Shown: positions 1 to 8,553 of the stretch, in pieces
Layout: every line of letters begins with the position of its first letter
Numbering within the stretch: position 1 is the first letter of the stretch
NCBI GenBank assembly: GCA_905215385.1
Contig: CAJMPY010000005.1
Location: forward strand, 39,748 to 103,747
DNA: 64,000 nt
Source of the DNA: an uncultured bacterium
Lineage (GTDB): Bacteria > Actinomycetota > Coriobacteriia > Coriobacteriales > Coriobacteriaceae
Reading direction: 5' to 3'
Notes under the pieces: generated by a model
What the model was told of the DNA's origin: nothing
The model's database searches: none
Seen by the model: the letters and a program-made list of their open reading frames with translations, nothing else
Made by a program: the position numbers and the translations under genes

Positions 1-197
1 TTGTCGAAGGCGGCGTCCGTGATCTCGGGCGCATCGAGCATGTAGTAGCGGTAGGCGTGATAATCGAGCTCGTGGCGCAGCTCGGCCGCGCGCGCTGCCG
101 CCTGGGCACGGGCATCGGTCGATGCGGCGGCATCCGCGCTCGCGGGCGTTTCGGTATCGATGTCCACACCGTCACCAAACAGGCTCGATTGCTCCAT
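1..197 (-). CDS. ligA: NAD-dependent DNA ligase LigA, N-terminal part (runs off the window)
   Basis: Only the first 65 codons are inside the window; the gene continues beyond position 1. The translation has a low-complexity N-terminal tail of about 30 residues, then RAAELRHELDYHAYRYYML, which matches the start of the Ia (Tyr-rich) domain of bacterial LigA, the part that binds the NMN half of NAD+. LigA seals nicks in replication and repair. The ATG at 197 is preceded by AAGGAG with good spacing. Assignment rests on this short but characteristic stretch; the catalytic Lys motif is outside the window. Confidence 0.85.
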   Translation of the reverse strand, partial: MEQSSLFGDGVDIDTETPASADAAASTDARAQAAARAAELRHELDYHAYRYYMLDAPEITDAAFD

Positions 198-376
198 TGC
201 GGCACTCCTTCGCTCGATTTCAAACGGATACTAGAGTACCACCGGTCGCCATGGCGCCGAATAACCCTTTCGAACCGCATCGAATCGGCAGCCGCCAGAC
301 CGGAGTGGATCGCGCGATCAAACCATGCCCTTGCCATTTCTAAATGATCCGTTTTCCTCCGCCTCCAACGGATCAA

Positions 377-420
377 CAAGAAAAGAGGGGGCTGTCCCGC
401 GTTGGCGGGACAGCCCCCTC
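377..420 (-). terminator. Intrinsic terminator of the htrA gene
   Basis: A perfect 16-bp inverted repeat (385-400 with 405-420) has a 4-nt loop and, on the minus strand, is followed by TTTTCTT. It lies just after the stop of the minus-strand protease gene. Nothing else is seen in 198-376 apart from the ligA ribosome-binding site and presumably its promoter. Confidence 0.85.
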
Positions 421-447
421 TGGCATCGGTATGTGTGATACGGCTCG

Positions 448-1917
448 TTAGTAACCCTGGCCGTAGCCTTGACCCTGGCCCTGGCCTTGCTGGCCGAGTA
501 GCTCCTCCAGGTACTGGCGCAGCTGCTCATCGGTAATACCGCCGTTGCCGGTGTCGGTCGAACTGTCGTCCTGCTGCTGGTTCTGCAGCTCCTCGTCGGA
601 GCCCAGCTCAACAGTGACCTTCTTCTCCTCCTTGCCGCGCATGAGCGTGATTTCGACCTTCTCGCCCACCTCGTGGCTGCGCAGCGCGATGATCAGGCCA
701 TCGGCGCTCGTAATCTCGTCGTCGCCCAGCTTGGTGATGACGTCGCCCTCTTGGATGCCAGCCTTGGCGGCAGGACCGTCCTCGACAACGCTCGCCACGT
801 ACGCGCCGCTATCGGTGCTCAGCTTGTTGGTGCGAGCGTTGAGCGCGTTGACGCTCGAAAGCGTAGCGCCCATGTACGGATGCACCGGCGTCTTGCCGTC
901 GATGATCTGGTCGGCAATGTTCTTGGCATAGTTGACCGGAATGGCAAAGCCCACGCCCGAGCTGGAGCCCGAGTAGCTCTCGATGAGCGAGTTGATACCC
1001 ACGAGCTCGCCGTTGTCGTTGACGAGCGCACCGCCGGAGTTGCCCGGGTTGATGGCGGCATCGGTCTGGATCATGTTGGCATAGATGGTGTTGCCGCTGG
1101 TAGAGCTCATGGCCGTGGAGCGGTACAGCGCCGATACAATGCCCGTGGAGACAGACTGCTCGTTGCCGAACGGCGAACCGATCGCCATGACCCACTCGCC
1201 CACGTTGAGCTTGGAGGAGTCGCCAATCTCGATCGGCGTGAGCTTGGAGGCGTCAGCATCCTTGAGTTTGATGACCGCCAGGTCGCTCGAGGCATCGTTG
1301 CCCACGAACTCGGCCTCGTAGGTGGTTCCGTCGTCCATGGTAACCACGTACTGGTCATAGCCATCGACCACGTGGTTGTTGGTGAGGATGTGGCCCTCGG
1401 TATCGAGTACTACGCCCGAGCCGACGCTGCCCGAGCCGTCCGACTCGTCGGCAGACTGCGAAAGCGAGCCATTCTGGCTACCGCTCGAAGTAGCGGTGAT
1501 GGAAACCACAGAGGGCAATGCCTTGGCAGAAACGGCCTCGGCCAGCGTGGTGTCCTCGGAGTCGATGGTGATCTTTTGCGTCGATGAACCCGAAGCACCC
1601 GCCGTCACGGCATTCTTGCCGCCACCGATATTGAGCGTACCGCTCATAATGAGTGCAATGACCAGCAGGGCGCCGCAGGCGCAGCCGGCGAGCGCCGTAA
1701 TAAAGATCGGCAGCTTTTTGGTCTTGGTCTTGACCACCGTGTGTTTGTTCACAACCTGCTGGCCGCCCAGCGGCTGGCCGGTCTGCGTGTCGTAGGCCTG
1801 CACGTAGGGAATGTTGTTGCCGTCGGCAGGCGTCGACTCCACCTGCACACGCGGCTGCTGCTGGGTCTCGCCGGCGTTGCCCGCATCCTGGGGACGCTGG
1901 GAATCGTTCTCGCTCAT
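448..1917 (-). CDS. htrA: HtrA/DegP-type membrane-anchored serine protease with PDZ domain
   Basis: Protein of 489 residues. Residues 1-69 are hydrophilic and disordered (cytoplasmic); 70-92 form one membrane segment; a trypsin-like domain follows with His182 (TNNHVVDG), Asp212 (SSDLAVIKL) and Ser294 (NPGNSGGAL) as catalytic triad; one PDZ domain spans roughly 375-465; the tail is Gln/Gly rich. The family degrades misfolded envelope proteins. The open frame extends upstream to 2058, but the ATG at 1917 is chosen because AAAGGA precedes it and the family rarely has the extra stretch. It has its own terminator downstream and is separated from the upstream regulator by a terminator, so it is probably monocistronic. 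Confidence 0.93.
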   Translation of the reverse strand: MSENDSQRPQDAGNAGETQQQPRVQVESTPADGNNIPYVQAYDTQTGQPLGGQQVVNKHTVVKTKTKKLPIFITALAGCACGALLVIALIMSGTLNIGGGKNAVTAGASGSSTQKITIDSEDTTLAEAVSAKALPSVVSITATSSGSQNGSLSQSADESDGSGSVGSGVVLDTEGHILTNNHVVDGYDQYVVTMDDGTTYEAEFVGNDASSDLAVIKLKDADASKLTPIEIGDSSKLNVGEWVMAIGSPFGNEQSVSTGIVSALYRSTAMSSTSGNTIYANMIQTDAAINPGNSGGALVNDNGELVGINSLIESYSGSSSGVGFAIPVNYAKNIADQIIDGKTPVHPYMGATLSSVNALNARTNKLSTDSGAYVASVVEDGPAAKAGIQEGDVITKLGDDEITSADGLIIALRSHEVGEKVEITLMRGKEEKKVTVELGSDEELQNQQQDDSSTDTGNGGITDEQLRQYLEELLGQQGQGQGQGYGQGY

Positions 1918-1936
1918 GGCTGCGATCCTTTCGTCA

Positions 1937-1970
1937 AATAACCAAAGGCCCGCCAAACACGTGGCGGGCC
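1937..1970 (-). terminator. Hairpin with T-rich tail in the htrA leader
   Basis: GGCCCGCC (1947-1954) pairs with GGCGGGCC (1963-1970); on the minus strand the hairpin is followed by TTTGGTTATTT and lies 30 nt upstream of the htrA start. It could be a leader hairpin affecting htrA expression or a second terminator for the upstream operon. The sequence alone cannot decide. Confidence 0.4.
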
Positions 1971-2079
1971 ATCGTTGTTCACGTTGAGTTGTACCCCAAT
2001 ATGCGGGCGTACGTGTACGAGAACGCAATCTTTTAGGAAGGCTTAAGTTCTGCTGCAAACTCGAAAGGAACCTGCACCT

Positions 2080-2121
2080 GCGTCAAAACCACCACAAAGG
2101 TGCCTGTCCCCTTTGTGGTGG
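2080..2121 (-). terminator. Terminator of the glnA-glnR operon
   Basis: A 12-bp stem (2089-2100 with 2110-2121) is followed on the minus strand by TTTTGACG. It starts 5 nt after the stop of the regulator gene. Its loop contains GTGCCTGTC, related to the GTCCC-containing units found in other intergenic regions of this window. Confidence 0.75.
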
Positions 2122-2125
2122 AAAT

Positions 2126-2788
2126 CTAGTCCTTAAATAGATAGCCCACGCCGCGGACGGTGGTGATGTGCGCCGCGATCTGCGGGCCCACCTTGGAGCG
2201 GATGCGTCGGATGTGCACGTCGACGGTGCGCGTGCCGCCGCAGTACTCAAAGCCCCACACGCGGTGCAGCAGCACCTCGCGGCTGTAGGCACGGTTAGGG
2301 TGCGTCGCCAAAAAGCTCAGCAGCGAGTACTCCATCAGCGTCAGGTCAATGGGCTCGTTATCGAGCGTCACCTGGTAGGTAGCCAGGTTGATCTCGAGGT
2401 TATCGATGTTGAGCACATCGTCGGCGGTGACGGTCTCCTCCTCGCCCATCAGGCGCTGCGCGCGAGCCTTGAGCTCGTTGGGCGTCGCCGTGGGGCACAC
2501 AAAGTCGGCATGCGCGTGATTGGGCAGGCGCAGGGTACCGAGTGCTTCGTCGTCAACGATCACCAGCATGGGGACACCGCCGCGATCGTCAAGCCACTTG
2601 GCAATCTGATCGATGCGGTCGCTGCGGATGCCATCGGAATCGAGGATCAGCAGGTCGAAGTCGTGCGCCGCAGTCGGCGAATCGGGTGTGGCAAGGCTCA
2701 CCTCGACACCCAGGGTGGTCGTCAAGCTGCGGGCAAACTCGTGGAAGCGCGTCGTGCGCGCCATGAACAGGGCACTCTTTTCGGACAT
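2126..2788 (-). CDS. GlnR-like atypical OmpR-family response regulator
   Basis: Protein of 220 residues. The C-terminal half is a typical OmpR/PhoB winged helix (LTLMEYSLLSFLATHPNRAY ... GGTRTVDVHIRRIRSKVG). The N-terminal half has a receiver-like fold but lacks the acidic pair near the N-terminus and the conserved Lys-Pro, though an Asp remains at about residue 50. Actinobacterial GlnR, which controls nitrogen assimilation, has the same kind of degenerate receiver and a closely similar DNA-binding domain. The gene starts 50 bp after glnA on the same strand, and no histidine kinase is adjacent, which supports a nitrogen-control role. The ATG at 2788 is preceded by GGAGG; the open frame continues upstream into glnA. 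Function in this organism is inferred. Confidence 0.7.
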   Translation of the reverse strand: MSEKSALFMARTTRFHEFARSLTTTLGVEVSLATPDSPTAAHDFDLLILDSDGIRSDRIDQIAKWLDDRGGVPMLVIVDDEALGTLRLPNHAHADFVCPTATPNELKARAQRLMGEEETVTADDVLNIDNLEINLATYQVTLDNEPIDLTLMEYSLLSFLATHPNRAYSREVLLHRVWGFEYCGGTRTVDVHIRRIRSKVGPQIAAHITTVRGVGYLFKD

Positions 2789-2838
2789 ATCGGCCTCCAA
2801 AGAAATGAGCTCAATCGTACTGGAACAAGCCAGCGCGA

Positions 2839-4176
2839 TTAGGAGTTCGCCAGGTAGTGCTTGATCTCCCACTCGGTGATCGTAGACTCAAACTTATGCC
2901 ACTCGTCGCGCTTCTTTTTGAGGAAGAAGCTGTGGATGTGCTCGCCGAGGGCATCCTTCATAAACTGCGAGTCCTCAAACACGTCGAGCGCCTCTTTGAG
3001 CGAGCGCGGCAGCGGCGTGTAGCCGGCCTCGACCATCTGACGGTCGGTAAGCTTGAGCGTCTCGGCCGTGGCCTCGGGCGGGAGCTCCAGCTTGCGCTCG
3101 ATACCGTCGAGACCAGCCGCCAGCGTGACGGCGTTGACCAGGTACGGGTTGGCCATGGGGTCGGGGCTGCGCAACTCGATACGCGTGGACAGCTGCTTGC
3201 CGGGCTTGTAGACCGGGATGCGGACCATACTCGCGCGGTTGCGCAGGCCCCACGTGGCGTACTGCGGCACGGAGTCGCCGCCCGTGGTGATGCGCTTGTA
3301 CGAGTTGACCGTGGGGTTGGTGATGGCGCTGATCTCGCGCGCGTGCGCCAAGATGCCGGCCATGTAGTGCTTGGCGACGTCGGAGAGATGGTACTTCTCG
3401 TCGTCCTCGCCCCAAAAGACGTTGTTGCCGTCGTGGTCGAACAGCGACTGATGCAAAAACATGGCGCTGCCGTCCTCGCCCGCCAACGGCTTGGGCATAA
3501 AGGAAGCGTGGCAACCGCTCTCGTAGGCCTGCTGCTTAATGATGAGCTTGGCCGTGGTGACGGCGTCGGACATGCTCAGGGCCTCGGCGTGACGCAAGCT
3601 CATGCCGTGTTGCGAGCGGCCGGCGGCGTGGAAGGTGTACTCCACGGGCACGGACATCTTCTCGAGCGTGAGGACCGTGTTGCGACGCAGGTCGCGGGCG
3701 GCATCGCTCACCGAAAGATCGAAGTAGCCCACGTTGTCAAGCGGCTCGGGGGTATGCTCGTCGGGGAAGTAGTAATACTCCAGCTCGGCGCCCACGTTGA
3801 GCAGATAGCCAGCCTTCTCGGCCTTGCGGAACATGCGACGCAGGGCATCGCGCGGGTCGCCGGCAAACGGCTTGCGATCGGGAGTGCACACGTCGCAGAA
3901 CACGCGGGCGACGCCATTGTGGCTCGGGCGCCACGGCAAAATCTGGAAGGTCGAAGCATCGGGAAACGCCAGCATGTCGGCTTCCTCGGGCGTGGCAAAA
4001 CCCTCGATGGCGGAGCCGTCAAAGCCAATACCCTCCTCAAAAGCGACCTCGAGGTCCTCGGGGCTAATGGCAAAGTTCTTGAGGCGGCCGAGAATGTCGA
4101 CAAACCACAGACGCACAAAGCGGATGTCACGCTGCTCTACGGAGCGGAGTACGTAATCGATGTTCTGCTGGTTCAT
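2839..4176 (-). CDS. glnA: Type I glutamine synthetase (GSI-alpha-like)
   Basis: Catalyses ATP-dependent formation of glutamine from glutamate and ammonium in the cytosol as a dodecamer. The 445-residue length is that of GSI-alpha. Visible motifs are GFDGSAIEGF near residue 52, the metal/substrate region HAAGRSQHGMSLRHAEAL, HASFMPKPLAGEDGSAMFLH, and the Glu-flap/ATP region NPTVNSYKRI. The adenylylation motif NLYxLPP is not present near the C-terminus, so control by adenylylation is unlikely; transcriptional control by the neighbouring GlnR-like protein is a reasonable inference. AAAGGGGAG precedes the ATG. First gene of a two-gene operon. Confidence 0.96.
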   Translation of the reverse strand: MNQQNIDYVLRSVEQRDIRFVRLWFVDILGRLKNFAISPEDLEVAFEEGIGFDGSAIEGFATPEEADMLAFPDASTFQILPWRPSHNGVARVFCDVCTPDRKPFAGDPRDALRRMFRKAEKAGYLLNVGAELEYYYFPDEHTPEPLDNVGYFDLSVSDAARDLRRNTVLTLEKMSVPVEYTFHAAGRSQHGMSLRHAEALSMSDAVTTAKLIIKQQAYESGCHASFMPKPLAGEDGSAMFLHQSLFDHDGNNVFWGEDDEKYHLSDVAKHYMAGILAHAREISAITNPTVNSYKRITTGGDSVPQYATWGLRNRASMVRIPVYKPGKQLSTRIELRSPDPMANPYLVNAVTLAAGLDGIERKLELPPEATAETLKLTDRQMVEAGYTPLPRSLKEALDVFEDSQFMKDALGEHIHSFFLKKKRDEWHKFESTITEWEIKHYLANS

Positions 4177-4241
4177 GTCGCTCCCCTTTCTTTCGGGCGG
4201 GTTTCGACTGGTCTATATCGCAGATACTATCGCAGAAAAAT

Positions 4242-4257
4242 GTTTCCGCAGGGTTAA
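4242..4257 (-). promoter_or_regulatory. Candidate GlnR half-box upstream of glnA
   Basis: On the minus strand TTAAC, six bases, GAAAC matches the actinobacterial GlnR a-site/b-site pattern (GTnAC-n6-GAAAC) except for its first base. It lies about 70 bp upstream of the glnA start. The second a/b pair expected in strong sites is not evident, so this is a weak candidate. Confidence 0.3.
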
Positions 4258-4310
4258 AGCGTATCAAGCGCTCAAAAAACGTGCTTGAGCAGGCCGTCCC
4301 GAACGATTGG

Positions 4311-5333
4311 TTAGCACGAGGTCGAAGCGCGGCGTTCGATGTGGCCGGGAACCTCGATGCGCTTGGGGGCGAGCCTTGCGGCATCGCCCACCGTAGTGGT
4401 AACGACGTCGATGCGCTCGGACAGGCGCTCGACTACGCGCTCGGCAATGGTAAGGGTGTCTTGCGCGGCCGTGGTCACACCGCCAAAGAGCACGTGGTTC
4501 CAGGGGTAATCGTCAAACGTCGCGATCCTGAGACCCGCCGGCAGCGAGGGACCCAGCTGCGCCAGCGCCTCGGTCAGACGCAGAAAGACCAAGCCGTTGA
4601 CGGCGATAAGGCCGAGCTTTTTACCCGCGTACTCGCGGATGGCCTCGTCCAGGCGGCCGACGCCCGTGGCGCCACCATCGGCCAGGGTAACGACCTCGCC
4701 TGTCAGACCGCGACGCGAGAGCTCGTCGGCAAAGGCCTCGGCGCGCTCACGACGCACGGGGCTGTCGTCGCTCGCCTCGGTGAGCAGGCACAGACGCTCG
4801 CTGCCTGCAGAGGCCAAGGCGTCTACCAGGCCGGCGACCAGCTCACGGTTGTTGGAGGTCACCAGATCGATGCCGCCGGCGGCAACATCGCGGTCGAGCA
4901 GAACGACAGGCAGGCGTCCCGCGGCCGCGGCGATCGCCTCGTCGTTGCCGCCGCAGGTGTTAACGACGAGGCCGTCCACGCCGGCATCGATAAGCCTGGT
5001 GAGCGATTCGGCCTCCTTAGCAGGATCATTGCCGCTAACGGCCGTCATGAGCGAGCAGCCGCGCGCAGCGGCGCTGGCGGAAAGGTCCTCAAGCATGGCG
5101 CTGGAGAACGGGTTGGCGATGTCGGCCAAGATTACGCCGATGAGGTTGGTGCGTGAGCTGCGTAGATTGCGTGCGGCGGCACGTGGGCGATAGCCAGTGC
5201 GCTCGATAACCGCCGCGATGCGAGCACGGGTTTCCTCGGTCATCTGCCCGGGGCGGTTGTTGAGATAGCGCGAGACCGTGGCCGGGCTCACGCCCGCCTC
5301 GGCAGCAATGTCCTTGATTCTCATCTGCGCCAT
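4311..5333 (-). CDS. LacI-family transcriptional regulator, target unknown
   Basis: Protein of 340 residues with an N-terminal helix-turn-helix (RIKDIAAEAGVSPATVSRYL), the hinge helix region RAAARNLRSSRTNLIG and a periplasmic-binding-type effector domain. LacI proteins are usually sugar- or nucleoside-responsive repressors. The ATG at 5333 fits the family start; the open frame reaches 5423. There is no sugar gene next to it: glnA is downstream and a GntR regulator upstream. The ligand is therefore unknown. A split inverted repeat at 5399-5431 may be an autoregulatory site. Confidence 0.88.
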   Translation of the reverse strand: MAQMRIKDIAAEAGVSPATVSRYLNNRPGQMTEETRARIAAVIERTGYRPRAAARNLRSSRTNLIGVILADIANPFSSAMLEDLSASAAARGCSLMTAVSGNDPAKEAESLTRLIDAGVDGLVVNTCGGNDEAIAAAAGRLPVVLLDRDVAAGGIDLVTSNNRELVAGLVDALASAGSERLCLLTEASDDSPVRRERAEAFADELSRRGLTGEVVTLADGGATGVGRLDEAIREYAGKKLGLIAVNGLVFLRLTEALAQLGPSLPAGLRIATFDDYPWNHVLFGGVTTAAQDTLTIAERVVERLSERIDVVTTTVGDAARLAPKRIEVPGHIERRASTSC

Positions 5334-5398
5334 AGCGCACCCCGTTTCCCCATTGTCGGCAGTCTGAGCCATTTTAGGCATTTTTAATAATTTCGGTT

Positions 5399-5431
5399 GC
5401 AAAACGCTGTAGGTGAGCAGCATCGTTTTGC
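5399..5431. promoter_or_regulatory. Inverted repeat upstream of the LacI-family gene
   Basis: GCAAAACG (5399-5406) and CGTTTTGC (5424-5431) are perfect inverted 8-mers 17 bp apart, in the space between the GntR-type gene and the lacI-type gene. Such a site could bind the LacI dimer or form a weak hairpin after the GntR stop. Confidence 0.3.
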
Positions 5432-5455
5432 GTCTCGAGCAGATGCGATGATGGG

Positions 5456-6148
5456 CTAGATAGCCGAGTCTTTGGACAGCTCGAAATAGTCGGGATACAA
5501 GGCGATAACCGGGCCCTGTTCTTCGGGCATCAGGTGCAGGTGTATCTCTGCCAGATAGCTCGCCGCGTCGGTATCGCCCCTCTTAATGGCCTCGAGAATC
5601 CGGCGATGCTGTCGACGAATCGGCTCCCAATCCAAATCCTGCGACACCATACGCAACCAGTTGTATCGCTCAAAATGCGTGTTGATGCTCTTCATCCAAT
5701 CCCACAACATGTGACGACCGGCAATCACAAAACACGTCTCATGGAACAGGTTGTCCAGATCGAAAAAGCGACGCGTTTCGCTATGGTCGAGCGACTCAGA
5801 CTCGGCAAGAATCTGCCCGAGCCGATGCTTTTGCTCGGGCGTGGCGGCAGAGCAGCATTTAATGAGCACACTTCTCTCGAGTTTCTCGCGCAAGAAACAA
5901 GCGTTCTCGGCGCGCTCCATGCTGATCTTAGAGACGTAGGTGCCGCTCTTGGGACGCGTTTCCACCAGCTCCTGCTCGCGCAGACGCACAAAGGACTCGC
6001 GAATGGGCGTTCGCCCGATTCCCGTCTCTTTTTCCAGGCCAATCGCCGAAAGACGCGTGCCGGGCTTGAGCTCGGCATAGATGATCTTGGAGCGCAATGC
6101 GCTGTATGCCTGATCTTGCAGGCTCTGATAATGCTGGTGTTGTTCCAT
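5456..6148 (-). CDS. GntR-family regulator (FadR/FCD subfamily)
   Basis: Protein of 230 residues: winged helix with the GntR signature (LKPGTRLSAIGLEKETGIGR, then TPIRESFVRLREQELVE) followed by an all-helical FCD effector domain with metal/ligand-binding His residues (FHETC, HMLWDW, RRQHRRILEAI). FCD proteins usually sense small carboxylic acids. It follows the flavoenzyme gene on the same strand, separated by 209 bp and a terminator-like hairpin, so it might regulate that gene, but this is inference. GAGGGC precedes the ATG. Confidence 0.9.
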   Translation of the reverse strand: MEQHQHYQSLQDQAYSALRSKIIYAELKPGTRLSAIGLEKETGIGRTPIRESFVRLREQELVETRPKSGTYVSKISMERAENACFLREKLERSVLIKCCSAATPEQKHRLGQILAESESLDHSETRRFFDLDNLFHETCFVIAGRHMLWDWMKSINTHFERYNWLRMVSQDLDWEPIRRQHRRILEAIKRGDTDAASYLAEIHLHLMPEEQGPVIALYPDYFELSKDSAI

Positions 6149-6258
6149 AAAGCTAAAGCCCTCGGATGAAGCTCACGGTTTGTCGAATACCACGTAATAC
6201 TATCGCATCCCCCATTCCCTCAGTTGAGGTGAAATAGGACGCGCTCGCGTCGCCAGCA

Positions 6259-6303
6259 CCGCAAGAGCAAGCGGCGGCATCCCGAAACCCGGGACACCAC
6301 CGC
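6259..6303 (-). terminator. Terminator of the flavin oxidoreductase gene
   Basis: A 14-bp stem with two non-Watson-Crick positions (6271-6284 with 6290-6303) lies 55 nt after the stop; on the minus strand it is followed by TTGCTCTTG. The tail is a weak T-tract. Confidence 0.5.
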
Positions 6304-6357
6304 TGTTTTGCTATCGGATGGCGCAGAGACGCCTCTCCTCGTGCACCAGGGGGCTGA

Positions 6358-8307
6358 CTAGAGTTCGCAGGCCACCTTGTAGCCGTCGCCGATGGCGTCG
6401 CGGATGTTGCCGCACTTCTGGGCATCGCCCAGCACGTGGGTGGAGACACCGGCAGCGGCAAGGTCGTCGGCAAGCTTGGTATTGGGACGATAGCCCATGG
6501 CAAGCACCAGCGTATCGGCATCGGCGATGGTGTGGATCTCGCCGTCCTTTTCGTAACTGATGGTGTCCTCGGTAATCTCGGTCACCTTGGCCTCGGTCAG
6601 CACGTGAACGCCCTTGGAGAGCATGCGCGTGATGAGCACCGCGCGACCGGCACCACCCTCGTTGGCGGCGAGCGTCTTAGTCATCTCGATAACAGTGACA
6701 TCGCGATTGGCCGGCGACAGGTCGTTGACCAGCGGAGCCAGATAATCGGCCGTCTCGCAACCGACGGTGCCGCCGCCCACGATGACAATCTTCTTGCCCG
6801 GGAAAGCCCTGCCGCCCAGCAGGTCGTCAGCCGTCATAACCTGCTTAAAGCCCTGCATGAAGGCCGGAGCGATGGGCTCGGCACCATAAGCCAGGACAAC
6901 CTCGTAGCCGGCGTAATCGCGCTGAATGTCCTCGGCAGTAAGCTCGGTGCCAAATACGCACTTCACGCCGGCCTCGGCCAGGCGACGATACTGGTACTTG
7001 ATCACGCGCGTGAGCTCCTGCTTTGCCGGCGGAACGGCTGCGATGCGCATCTCGCCGCCCGGCTCGTCCTGCTTGTCCACGAGCACCGCGTTATGGCCGC
7101 GCTTGGCGGCAATGTAGGCTGCCTCCATGCCCGCGGGACCGGCACCCACAACGAGCACGTTCTTTGCCTCGGCGGCAGGCTCGTAGCCGGCCTCGTCGCG
7201 CTCCACGTCCGGATTGACGGTGCAGGAGATGCGCTTGCCAAACATGATGCCGTTCAAACAGCGCAGGCAACCGATGCAGGGACGGATCTCGTCGGCGTTG
7301 CCGGCAGCCGCCTTGTTGCAGAACTCGGCATCGCACAGGTTGGCGCGGCCCATCATGCAGATGTCGGCGGCGCCGTCCTCGATCAGTTCCTCGGCAATCC
7401 ATGCCTCGTTGATGCGGCCGACCGTGGCAACGGGAATGTTCACATGCTTCTTGATCTCGCGCGAGCAGGCGGCGTGCGAGGCCTGCTGGGTGCCGGCGGC
7501 GGGAATGGCGGAGCCGCGCTTGATGGTAGTGCCGCCCGACACGTGAATCATGTCGACGCCAGCCTTCTCCAGGCGACGCGAGACGTAGATCATGTCGTTG
7601 AGGGTCAGACCGCCATCGGTGTACTCGTCGCCCGAGATGCGGACGTCGATGATGAAGTCCTCGCCGCAGCGCTCGCGAATCTCGGCGATGACCTCGAGCA
7701 AGAAGCGCATGCGGGCATCGAGCGAGCCACCATACTCGTCGGTACGCTTGTTGTAGAGCGGAGTCAAAAAGCCGCCGAGCATACCGTGGGCGTGCGCCGC
7801 GTGGACCTCGACGCCATCGACACCGGCCTTCTGCATACGCACGGCAGCGTCGCCAAACTGATGCGTGAGCTCATGGATCTCATCGACCGTGATGGGGCGC
7901 GGCGCCTCGCGGGCATAGGACGGGCCCACAAAGGACGGAGCGATCAGGCGCGGCGTGCCCGGAATGTTAAAGGCCATGTAGGCGGGGTGGAAGAGCTGCG
8001 GCATGATCTTGCAGCCGTACTCGTGGACGGCGGCGGCGAGCTTTTCCCAACCGGGGATGAACGTGTCGTCGTAGCAGCACATGTCACCCGGCAGATAGGT
8101 ATAGGTGGGCTCGACCGTCACGACCTCGGTGATGATCAGGCCCACGCCGCCCTTGGCGCGGGCACGGTAATGATCGACCAAGTCGTCGGTCACATAGCCG
8201 TGATCGGCCAGGTTGGTAGATACCGGCGGCATAAAGACGCGGTTCTTGACCTCGGTCGTACCAACCTTGATCGGACTAAAGAGCATCGGGTAGGCGGAGG
8301 ACTCCAT
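6358..8307 (-). CDS. NADH:flavin oxidoreductase/NADH oxidase, 2,4-dienoyl-CoA reductase-like (OYE + Fe-S + FAD)
   Basis: Protein of 649 residues in the order typical of 2,4-dienoyl-CoA reductase, BaiCD/enoate-reductase and trimethylamine dehydrogenase relatives. An FMN TIM barrel comes first (from LFSPIKVGTTEVKNRVFMPP, with HAAHAHGMLGGFLTP). Next is a 4Fe-4S cysteine cluster, CIGCLRCLNG plus a Cys 12 residues later. A GAGPAG-type FAD domain and an embedded NADH domain (IVIVGGGTVGCETADYL) follow. Such enzymes reduce activated C=C bonds of unsaturated acids, bile-acid intermediates or similar compounds in anaerobes; the substrate here cannot be read. ATG at 8307 has AAAGGA; the frame remains open upstream to 8466 but without a start context. 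Confidence 0.9.
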   Translation of the reverse strand: MESSAYPMLFSPIKVGTTEVKNRVFMPPVSTNLADHGYVTDDLVDHYRARAKGGVGLIITEVVTVEPTYTYLPGDMCCYDDTFIPGWEKLAAAVHEYGCKIMPQLFHPAYMAFNIPGTPRLIAPSFVGPSYAREAPRPITVDEIHELTHQFGDAAVRMQKAGVDGVEVHAAHAHGMLGGFLTPLYNKRTDEYGGSLDARMRFLLEVIAEIRERCGEDFIIDVRISGDEYTDGGLTLNDMIYVSRRLEKAGVDMIHVSGGTTIKRGSAIPAAGTQQASHAACSREIKKHVNIPVATVGRINEAWIAEELIEDGAADICMMGRANLCDAEFCNKAAAGNADEIRPCIGCLRCLNGIMFGKRISCTVNPDVERDEAGYEPAAEAKNVLVVGAGPAGMEAAYIAAKRGHNAVLVDKQDEPGGEMRIAAVPPAKQELTRVIKYQYRRLAEAGVKCVFGTELTAEDIQRDYAGYEVVLAYGAEPIAPAFMQGFKQVMTADDLLGGRAFPGKKIVIVGGGTVGCETADYLAPLVNDLSPANRDVTVIEMTKTLAANEGGAGRAVLITRMLSKGVHVLTEAKVTEITEDTISYEKDGEIHTIADADTLVLAMGYRPNTKLADDLAAAGVSTHVLGDAQKCGNIRDAIGDGYKVACEL

Positions 8308-8413
8308 ACAGGGTTCCTTTCGTTTGAGCCGCTTGGCGGCAGTTGCTAACGTACCTATCGTATCAGCAACCGCGTAGCAACCGACCGCACGCGCTCCCCC
8401 AGCTTTTGCTCGA

Positions 8414-8550
8414 CCCACAAAAAAGTTGCGGTGGAATACGGAGTTGATAAGGCCTTTGACAGCCAAAACAGTCCGTATTTCACCGCAACTGATGGGCGGG
8501 GTGGAATTGAGGGCTCAGATAGTCAGCCATGCCCTCATCCGCCACTCCCT
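8414..8550 (-). repeat. Left direct repeat bracketing the kdp region (hairpin plus gene-end remnant)
   Basis: Positions 8414-8512 match 16823-16921 with only about five differences. The core is an 18-bp inverted repeat with one G-T wobble (8425-8442 with 8472-8489); on the minus strand the hairpin ends in TTTTTTG, so it can act as a terminator for kdpC. Weaker similarity to the second copy extends beyond the hairpin to about 8550, into what is coding sequence in the right copy. Confidence 0.8.
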
Positions 8551-8553
8551 CAC

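Noticed and set aside
673..1587. Long plus-strand frame opposite htrA
   Set aside because: It mirrors the protease gene codon by codon; high GC at third positions keeps the opposite frame open. Same applies to frames opposite glnA, the flavoenzyme gene, kdpA, kdpB, feoB, aspS, ppc, hisS and larA.
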